Shown: positions 58,370 through 64,000 of the stretch, piece after piece
Numbering within the stretch: position 1 is the first letter of the stretch
How the letters are laid out: every line of letters begins with the position of its first letter
NCBI RefSeq assembly: GCF_900090265.1
Contig: NZ_LT607752.1
Coordinates: 3,596,001 to 3,660,000 of the forward strand
Direction: 5' to 3'
DNA from: Micromonospora rifamycinica
GTDB taxonomy: Bacteria; Actinomycetota; Actinomycetes; Mycobacteriales; Micromonosporaceae
DNA length: 64,000 bases
Made by a program: the position numbers and the translations under genes
Notes under the pieces: model-generated
Seen by the model: the letters and a program-made list of their open reading frames with translations, nothing else
Told to the model about the DNA's origin: nothing
Database searches by the model: none

Positions 58370-60592
58370 TCACTCCCGGGCGAAGAACTCGAACTCGCTG
58401 ACCGCCACGTCGGTGCCCTTCTCGGCCCGGTGCACGTCGGTGACCTGGATCTGCACGCTGGTGACCCCGTCGGCCCCGTCGAGGGTGAGCGTCTGCGGCT
58501 CGCCGGTGTCCTCGACGGTCAGGGTGTCCGAGCGGTTGGTGGAGTAGACCAGGTGCAGGGTCATCGGCCGGTGGGTCGCGGTGTAGTCCTCGGCCGTGCC
58601 GGCGGTCACGATCAGCCGTTCGAGGTCGACCTCGGCCGCGAAGCGCAGGGTGACGGTCGGCGGCTTCTCCCTGTCCCAGCGCACCTGCCAGTGCGTGTTG
58701 CGGTACTGGTCGACACTGAGCTCCGGCCCGTGGTCGCGCACCGAGGCCCCGCCGGTCACCTGCACCGGGCGGACCGCCACGAACCGTGGGTTGATCTTCC
58801 GGTCCACCCAGTCCCGCGCCCCGGTCACCGGCCCGGAGACCGCCCCGTTGATCCGCTCCCGCAGCGGCGGATAGATCAGGTACGCCACCCCGATCGCGAA
58901 GAGCAGCACCGCGGCGACCGCGTTCGACCGCTGGTAGATGGAGTGCAACACGCCACCCACCCCACCCGGCCGCCCGCCGCCGGGCGTACCGGGGCGGGCA
59001 CCGGCGGCGGTGACCCGGGGGCCACGTCGCGGCAGCAGGCGCTGCCACCAGCGTCGCCGGACCACCTCGGCGCTCCGCAGCGAGTCCCCGCAGCGACTGC
59101 AGAACCGCCGGGTCGGCGCGTTGCCCTCGCCGCACTCGCCGCAGATGAGGTCACCGGGTTGCCGCCGCCGGGTGGGTGCCCGGTTGCCGACGGTGGCCAC
59201 CCGGGGCCGTACCGCCTGTGGACTGACCTCCTCGGGCGTGGCGGTCGCCGCGGTGCCGGCCCCGGGCCGGGCACCGGCCCGGCCGCCGGTGATCGGTGCC
59301 CCGGGCAGCACCGGGTCGGCCGCGCCGTCGGGGGCGACCAGGGCACTGGTGTACGGCGCGGCGCGGGTGTCGCGGCGGGGCGACGCGGACGGGGCCACCG
59401 GCTTGCGCGGCGCGGCCGGCAAGGTGGCACCGACCACCCCCGGTGGCGGTGGCGGCAGCCGGCGCGACGGCACCACGGCCCCGGTCGAGGCGGCCTCCGG
59501 CGCACCGGCCGGGGTGCCGCCCCGCGCCGACGACACGTCGCCGACCGGAGTGCCGTCCGCTGGCGACGATGCTCCGGCGGCCGGGAGGTCGTGGGTCGAC
59601 GACGCCTCGTCGGCCGGGGTGTCGCTGTCGCCCGGCCCGTCGGCTGTCGGCCGGGCGGGCGGAACGACCCGCTCCCCCGGCGGACCGGACGCAGGCTGAC
59701 CGGACGCGGGCGGACCGGTGCGGGCCGCCCGGTCCGGCAGCCGGGCCGCCGGCACTCCCGGCGGCGGCGGTGGCAGCCGGCGCGGCGGCGCCGCGACCGC
59801 CGGAGCGCCGGCCGCCGCGACCGGACCCCCGGCACCGGCGGACCCACCCGCCGGCAGGTCACCGGGCAGCCCGGGCGGGCCGGGACGCGCCCCCGGCGGG
59901 CGCGGTGCCGCGGACGCGGGCCGGCCCCCTGCGGAGCCGACCCCCGGCGGACCCGACCGGCCCCCCGCGGAGCCGACCCCCGGCGGACCCGACCGGCCCC
60001 CCGCGGAGCCGACCCCCGGCGGACCCGACCGGCTCCCCGCGGGAGCCGTCCCGGGCGGGCCGGGACGCACACCGGGCGGCACGGGACCGGACGGACCCAG
60101 GCCGGGCGGACCCGGACGCCCGGCCGGCGGGCTCAGCCCCGGCGGACCGGGGCGTACCCCGGGCGGGCCGGGCCGGGCACCGGGTGGCACGGGACCGGAC
60201 GGACCCAGCCCCGGCGGACCCGGCCGTACCCCGGGCGGACCCAGCCCCGGCGGACCGGGGCGCACCCCCGGCGGACCCAGCCCCGGCGGACCCGGGCGGA
60301 CCCCCGGCGGGCCGCCGAGCGGGCCGCCCGGTCCGGACCCGCGTCCGGTCCCGTCACCGACCCGCACCACACCCTCGTTCACCGGAGACCCGCCCGGAGC
60401 CGGCGCGATCACCCCGGCGATGCGTTGCAGGAGGCTCGGCTTCTGCCGGAACTCCCGCTCCGCCTCCTGGACCGTCTCGACCGGGATCTTCGGCGTGGTC
60501 TTCTCGCCGGTCCACTCCAGGAAACTGCCGCAGGACCCGCAGAAGGTGTCCGCGTCACCGTTGTGGTTCCCACACTCACGACAGATGATCAC
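58370..60592 (-). CDS. Zinc-ribbon, collagen-like, single-pass membrane protein with C-terminal beta domain
   Basis: A 740-residue protein from GTG 60592. Zinc ribbon at 3-25 (CRECGNHNGDADTFCGSCG), collagen-like Gly-Pro-Pro region about 82-240 (PGPPGLGPPGVRPGPPG), a Pro/Ala/Ser linker with RLPPPPPGV repeats, second zinc ribbon about 481-502 (CGECGEGNAPTRRFCSRCG), membrane helix about 555-575 (AVAAVLLFAIGVAYLIYPPL), and an extracytoplasmic F5/8-type (discoidin-like) domain from about 600 to the end. Such proteins accompany actinobacterial injection systems and may link the baseplate to the membrane. It overlaps the tail protein I gene by 17 bases. Confidence 0.82.
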   Translation of the reverse strand: MIICRECGNHNGDADTFCGSCGSFLEWTGEKTTPKIPVETVQEAEREFRQKPSLLQRIAGVIAPAPGGSPVNEGVVRVGDGTGRGSGPGGPLGGPPGVRPGPPGLGPPGVRPGPPGLGPPGVRPGPPGLGPSGPVPPGARPGPPGVRPGPPGLSPPAGRPGPPGLGPSGPVPPGVRPGPPGTAPAGSRSGPPGVGSAGGRSGPPGVGSAGGRSGPPGVGSAGGRPASAAPRPPGARPGPPGLPGDLPAGGSAGAGGPVAAAGAPAVAAPPRRLPPPPPGVPAARLPDRAARTGPPASGQPASGPPGERVVPPARPTADGPGDSDTPADEASSTHDLPAAGASSPADGTPVGDVSSARGGTPAGAPEAASTGAVVPSRRLPPPPPGVVGATLPAAPRKPVAPSASPRRDTRAAPYTSALVAPDGAADPVLPGAPITGGRAGARPGAGTAATATPEEVSPQAVRPRVATVGNRAPTRRRQPGDLICGECGEGNAPTRRFCSRCGDSLRSAEVVRRRWWQRLLPRRGPRVTAAGARPGTPGGGRPGGVGGVLHSIYQRSNAVAAVLLFAIGVAYLIYPPLRERINGAVSGPVTGARDWVDRKINPRFVAVRPVQVTGGASVRDHGPELSVDQYRNTHWQVRWDREKPPTVTLRFAAEVDLERLIVTAGTAEDYTATHRPMTLHLVYSTNRSDTLTVEDTGEPQTLTLDGADGVTSVQIQVTDVHRAEKGTDVAVSEFEFFARE
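59928..60345. repeat. Collagen-like repeat tract with 36-bp direct repeats
   Basis: In-frame Gly-Pro-Pro-rich DNA. Around 59928-60040 three nearly identical 36-bp direct repeats occur (GGAGCCGACCCCCGGCGGAC core), followed by shorter 18- to 27-base units. There are no spacers and it is wholly inside the gene. Confidence 0.8.
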
Positions 60593-61124
60593 GGTGGAGC
60601 ACCTCCAGGGTCGTCGTCACGTGCGCCGGTACGACCGCGCGGCACAGCTCGTCGAGGGCGTGCACGGCGACCGACCCGGGCTCGGCCACCCACACGCGCA
60701 CGTGCACCCGGGCCGGCGGCAGTGCGGCCGGCAGCGGCTCCGGGCGGGTGGACCAGGAGACCCCGGTCGAGTCGAGGACCTCCACCTCGCCGCCGGTGGC
60801 CAGCTCCAGGGCGGTCCGCAGCCCGGCGACCGTCCCGCGCAGCCGGTGCGCGTCGACCGCGCCGGCCACCATCGCGCGCTGCCGCTCGACCGGCCAGTTC
60901 TCGTCGAGGTGGGCGCCCACCCAGTCACCGAGCCAGAGCAGGAAATCCGGCGGGGCCAACCACGGATCCAGGTACGCGTCGAGGCAGTCCAGCGTGGACA
61001 CCACCGGCGCGAGCACCTGGTCCAGCCCCTCGGTCCAGCGCACCAGCAGGTCGTCCTCCTGCAACAGGGCGGGCAGGAAACCGGCGATCGGGTACGGCAT
61101 CGCCACGTCGACCGGGCCGCGCAT
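60576..61124 (-). CDS. Phage tail protein I-like baseplate component
   Basis: A 182-residue protein with YPIAGFLPALLQEDDLLVRWTEGLDQVLAPVVSTLDCLDAYLDPWLAPPDFLLWLGDWVG and the following RQRAMVAGAVDAHRLRGTVAGLRTALELATGGEVEV, the pattern of the P2 gpI / TIGR02242-type tail proteins found in contractile injection systems. It joins the J-like protein to form baseplate wedges. Start ATG 61124 overlaps the J-like stop by one base. Confidence 0.88.
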   Translation of the reverse strand: MRGPVDVAMPYPIAGFLPALLQEDDLLVRWTEGLDQVLAPVVSTLDCLDAYLDPWLAPPDFLLWLGDWVGAHLDENWPVERQRAMVAGAVDAHRLRGTVAGLRTALELATGGEVEVLDSTGVSWSTRPEPLPAALPPARVHVRVWVAEPGSVAVHALDELCRAVVPAHVTTTLEVLHRDHLS

Positions 61125-63064
61125 CAGTTCTCCTCCACCCGGAGCTGGTGGTCGAAGGAGAAGACCAGGCTGTCCGGTTCCAGGTCGATCCGGCCGGCCT
61201 CGGTGCCCCGCTCGCCGGTCACCGGGTTGGCGGTGAACAGCCGCAGGTCCTCCACCAGCTCCACCCCCCGCACCCGCTGCAACACGGCGAAGAGTTCACC
61301 GGCCTGCACCGGACGCCCGAACGGCCAGCCCCGGCCGTCCGGACCACCGCCGACCAGCGGGCTGAGGAAGCCGTACAGGGCGGCCAGGCCCTCGGCCCGG
61401 ACCCGCTCGACGACCACCCGCGGCCGGGCGACCACCCGGGCCACCACGGTCACCCCCCGGTAGCGGGGCGGCTCGACGACCACCCGGGTGCCGACCAGCC
61501 GCGTGGCGTCCAGCCGCTCGGCCACCCGGGCGAGGCTCGACTCCGCCGGGATCAGGTCCTCCAGCCGCAACCGTCCCTCCTCGGCGGGTGCCGCCGGCAC
61601 CACCAGGATCCGGGCCACCGGCGGCCCGTCACCGTTGCTCGGCACGCAGCGGACCCGGGCCAGTTCCGGGGCGGCCTCCCGGGCGAGCACCTCGTGGTCC
61701 TCGGCGGTCACCGCGCGACTGCGGCTACGCAGGGTCAGCGGGCCACGGCGGCGGGCCTCGTCCAGGGTCTCGCCGTCCACCCCGCCACTGGCCGGGCGGC
61801 GGTTCTCCACCCCGGCCACGTACGGGATCGAGGTCCGCAGGGCGGTCACCGCTCCGATGCCCACGTTGCCCCGGCTACCGCCGCCGACCGCGTACCGCCG
61901 CAGCCGCAGCCGGCCGCCCCGGGGCGGCACCGCGCCGTAGCGGCGCAGGGTGCCGTCGGGTTGCCGGACGGCCGGACCGAAGACCACCTCACCGGCCACC
62001 CCGTCGAGCAGGAAGTGCCGGTCGTCGGGGCCGCTGCCGGCGAAGTGCTCGACCGGCGACCACCGCTGCCAGCCGTCGTCGGAACTGACCTCCAGCACCG
62101 GGTCGCCGAAGCCGACCAGCACCGGCCGGCGGGTCAGCGTGAACCGCTGACCCGGCACCCCCTCGGAGTCGCCGATCTCCTCGTCGTCCACCAGGTCGGC
62201 GTGCACCGCCTCGGTGGTGCCGCCGACGGTGTTGGCGGCCAGTCCGAGCAGCACCGGTGAGGCGCTGTAGCCGGGCTGCCCCTCCTCCGGGGCCACCACC
62301 CGGGCCCGCAGCCAGCCGGCCAGCACCCCGTCGACCAGGGTGGCCTGGTGGCCGTCGGGCACGTGCAGCAGGATCGCCCCGGGCCGGTTCAGCGCGCCGG
62401 TCTCGTCCAGGCCGACCTCGCACTCCAGCCAGCCGTCGACGCCGCGCGCCTCCCAGCGCAGCGGCGGGTGCAGCGGGTTGACCCCGACACCGTCGACCCG
62501 TCCCTCGAACTCCAGCCGCACCGCACAGCCGCCGACCGGACGGTCCAGCCCGATCAGCAGCTCGTCGCCGGGCTGCGGCACCGGGGAGAACGCCGCCACC
62601 GGGCCGCCCAGCTCCAGCGCGCCGGTCTGGTCGGTGCTCCCGTCGGCGGTCCGGACCCGGAGCTGGGTCAGCGCGCACGGCGGCACGGCGAGATCGGCGA
62701 GGGTGGCGAAGACCAGGGGATCCCCGCCGTCGGCGACGGTCACCGCCCGGGTTCCCGCCGGGACGACCTGGGTGGCGCGGGCCGGCGTGGACAGCCAGAA
62801 GGTCAGGGTGGTCCGGGCGGCCGTGGGTGGCACCAGGCGTACCCCGATCAGCTCCAGGAACTTCACGTAGAGCCGGTCGGGCACCCGGTTGAGCCGGTAG
62901 ATGAGCTGGTCGGTCAGGGACGCGAAGGTCTCGATCAGGGTGATCCCCGGATCGGCCGGGTGCAGGTCCGTCCACTCCGGGCAGCGGTCGGCGATCAACC
63001 GGCGGGCGTCACCGACCAGCTCGTCGAAGCCACGGTCGTCGAGGTCGGGGGCGGGCAGTGCCAT
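61124..63064 (-). CDS. Baseplate J-like protein of contractile injection system
   Basis: A 646-residue protein. The N-terminus LPAPDLDDRGFDELVGDARRLIADRCPEWTDLHPADPGITLIETFASLTDQLIYRLNRVPDRLYVKFLELIGV and later VENRRPASGGVDGETLDEARRRGPLTLRSRSRAVTAEDHEVLAREAAPELARVRC fit the baseplate assembly (J-like, TIGR02243) family. It forms the wedges around the spike. One-base overlap (TGATG) with the upstream gp25 gene shows an operon. Confidence 0.92.
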   Translation of the reverse strand: MALPAPDLDDRGFDELVGDARRLIADRCPEWTDLHPADPGITLIETFASLTDQLIYRLNRVPDRLYVKFLELIGVRLVPPTAARTTLTFWLSTPARATQVVPAGTRAVTVADGGDPLVFATLADLAVPPCALTQLRVRTADGSTDQTGALELGGPVAAFSPVPQPGDELLIGLDRPVGGCAVRLEFEGRVDGVGVNPLHPPLRWEARGVDGWLECEVGLDETGALNRPGAILLHVPDGHQATLVDGVLAGWLRARVVAPEEGQPGYSASPVLLGLAANTVGGTTEAVHADLVDDEEIGDSEGVPGQRFTLTRRPVLVGFGDPVLEVSSDDGWQRWSPVEHFAGSGPDDRHFLLDGVAGEVVFGPAVRQPDGTLRRYGAVPPRGGRLRLRRYAVGGGSRGNVGIGAVTALRTSIPYVAGVENRRPASGGVDGETLDEARRRGPLTLRSRSRAVTAEDHEVLAREAAPELARVRCVPSNGDGPPVARILVVPAAPAEEGRLRLEDLIPAESSLARVAERLDATRLVGTRVVVEPPRYRGVTVVARVVARPRVVVERVRAEGLAALYGFLSPLVGGGPDGRGWPFGRPVQAGELFAVLQRVRGVELVEDLRLFTANPVTGERGTEAGRIDLEPDSLVFSFDHQLRVEEN

Positions 63065-63492
63065 CAGCCGAGCACCCCCGTCCCGGTCAGTTCCCGGTCA
63101 CCGGGGAGGGTCTGCAGGTTGAGCCCGAGAACGCCGGGCTCGTCGGTGTCGCGTACCCGGTAGCGGACCTCGATGTGCAGCAGGCCGTCGCCGCCGGTCG
63201 GGTCCTCGGTGACGGTGACGTCGTCGATCTCGGCCCGGGTCTCCCAACGCTCCAGCGCGGCACGCACCTCCACCGCCACCGCCCGGCGGGTCTGCCCGGT
63301 GACCGGCTCGAAGACGAAGTCCCGCAGCCGGGAGCCGAACTCCGGCCGCATCGGGCGCTCACCCGGGTAGGTCGCCAGGATCACGCACATCGCCTGCTCC
63401 AGGAGAGCGGTACCACTGATCATGGCGAGCCGGCCGTTGGGCTGGACCCGCAGCGGAAAGGCACACCCGGTGCCGATGACGTCGGCCTGCAT
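63064..63492 (-). CDS. gp25/GPW-like baseplate protein
   Basis: A 142-residue protein, ATG 63492 with AGGAG five bases upstream. VIGTGCAFPLRVQPNGRLAM, LEQAMCVILATYPGERPMRPEFGSRLRDFVFEP and EVRAALERWETRAEIDDVTV match the gpW/gp25 lysozyme-like fold family that clasps sheath to baseplate. Length is typical. Confidence 0.92.
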   Translation of the reverse strand: MQADVIGTGCAFPLRVQPNGRLAMISGTALLEQAMCVILATYPGERPMRPEFGSRLRDFVFEPVTGQTRRAVAVEVRAALERWETRAEIDDVTVTEDPTGGDGLLHIEVRYRVRDTDEPGVLGLNLQTLPGDRELTGTGVLG

Positions 63493-63500
63493 GGCACTCC

Positions 63501-64000
63501 TCAGTTGAGCTGGATGGGTTTGCCCTTGATGGCGGTCGACGCGGTGCCGCTGATGTTGACCTGCGTACCGCTGATGTCGACCGTCTTGCCCTTGAGCTTC
63601 AGGCTGGCGCCGCCGTCGAGGGTGAGGCTGCCACTCGGCCCCGCCTTGATCTCGACGGCGGTCTGCCCGGTGCACTCGATGATCAGCTTGCCGGGCTTGT
63701 CGGGGGCGCAGCGCAGGGTCACCGTGCCGGCCACCTGGTCCATCGCCAGCGAGAGCTTGTCGCCCTTGGTGCCGAGCACCACGTCGGCGGCGGTGGGCTG
63801 GCCCTTGCCGCCCGGCGGCACCTCGTCGTGGAAGACCAACCGGCTGCCGGCGGGCGAAAGCAGCCCACGCCTGATCACCGAACCGGTCTGCCCCACCGAC
63901 TTCACCCCGCTCGCGCCGGGTTTCGTCGACGACGTCTGCCCGCCGTCCAGGCCGTACCCGGTGTGCCGGCTGGGCAGGCAGCCGAGCACGTACGGCCGGC
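63501..64000 (-). CDS. VgrG/gpV-like spike protein, C-terminal part (runs off window)
   Basis: The frame is open to the right edge, so the N-terminus is missing; at least 166 residues are present. PYVLGCLPSRHTG is the edge of a gpV/VgrG OB domain, followed by a beta-helical needle region rich in short repeats (GQTAVEIKAGPSGSLTLDGGASLKLKGKTVDISGTQVNISGTASTAIKGKPIQLN) as in contractile spikes. It lies nine bases upstream of gp25. Internal starts within the frame are not real starts. Confidence 0.88.
   Translation of the reverse strand, partial: RPYVLGCLPSRHTGYGLDGGQTSSTKPGASGVKSVGQTGSVIRRGLLSPAGSRLVFHDEVPPGGKGQPTAADVVLGTKGDKLSLAMDQVAGTVTLRCAPDKPGKLIIECTGQTAVEIKAGPSGSLTLDGGASLKLKGKTVDISGTQVNISGTASTAIKGKPIQLN

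Noticed and set aside
58430..62260. A 1276-codon open frame on the plus strand
   Set aside because: It runs antisense across the zinc-ribbon, tail I and J-like genes, which have strong family motifs and coupled overlaps on the minus strand. Long antisense frames are normal at this GC content; it has no recognisable domain.
53108..64000. A complete prophage
   Set aside because: Only baseplate-type genes are present. No terminase, portal, capsid, integrase or holin in the visible portion, and the zinc-ribbon membrane protein is typical of contractile injection systems.

Overview
The window is chromosomal DNA of a very GC-rich actinobacterium, most likely a Micromonosporaceae member (Micromonospora-like). 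Nearly every real gene has G or C at third codon positions, many start with GTG, and gene order repeatedly matches actinobacterial housekeeping synteny: FTHF cyclo-ligase/FmdB as in mycobacterial Rv0992c/Rv0991c; DivIVA/tag/FolP2; and DUF6758, MgtE-N/CBS, DUF1003, Mrp, TatB, HtrA, O-methyltransferase, DUF3117 as in Streptomyces. No rRNA, tRNA, CRISPR array or insertion sequence was recognised. All calls come from reading the sequence; no database search was run.

Layout. 0-12 kb: a partial membrane sensor, folate cyclo-ligase, a CIRCE-controlled FmdB/Ruc-type chaperone candidate, a CpaB/SAF protein, small membrane proteins, an MpaB-type oxygenase, a RecB-like nuclease, MarC, a PHP phosphoesterase, an ECF sigma factor with its coupled partner, a bacterial-PH protein and a 52-residue membrane peptide. 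12-19 kb: DUF6758, a SpoU methyltransferase, thioredoxin, a radical SAM protein behind a near-perfect LexA box, and two SDR enzymes. 19.1-20.8 kb: a lower-GC islet encoding an XRE-ImmA/IrrE regulator coupled to a PIN-domain protein, which looks like a toxin-antitoxin module. 21-34 kb: transporters, PhzF, then the conserved MgtE-N to DUF3117 block. 34-42 kb: PaaX with an enoyl-CoA hydratase, an SDR, tag, SRPBCC, DivIVA, FolP2-type DHPS, an orphan NuoA and a secreted Pro/Thr-rich protein. 42-45 kb: korAB, with a striking C-rich composition. 45-49 kb: a K+ channel, a PopR/ClgR-like regulator, ClpP behind two tandem PopR-type palindromes, an EVE protein and an atypical LuxR-type regulator.

49.6-64 kb: one end of a phage-tail-like contractile injection system (eCIS). 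Reading on the minus strand from the window edge there are a spike/VgrG-like protein (partial), gp25, baseplate J-like protein, tail protein I, a zinc-ribbon/collagen-like/membrane protein, and then three large mutually paralogous proteins of no family I recognise, interleaved with a YDGQ-repeat protein. A very large XRE-SARP-NB-ARC-TPR regulator converges on this cluster. Sheath, tube and ATPase genes would be expected beyond position 64000. The triplicated family, with its invariant RNPFNKFN core, is the best candidate here for undescribed biology.
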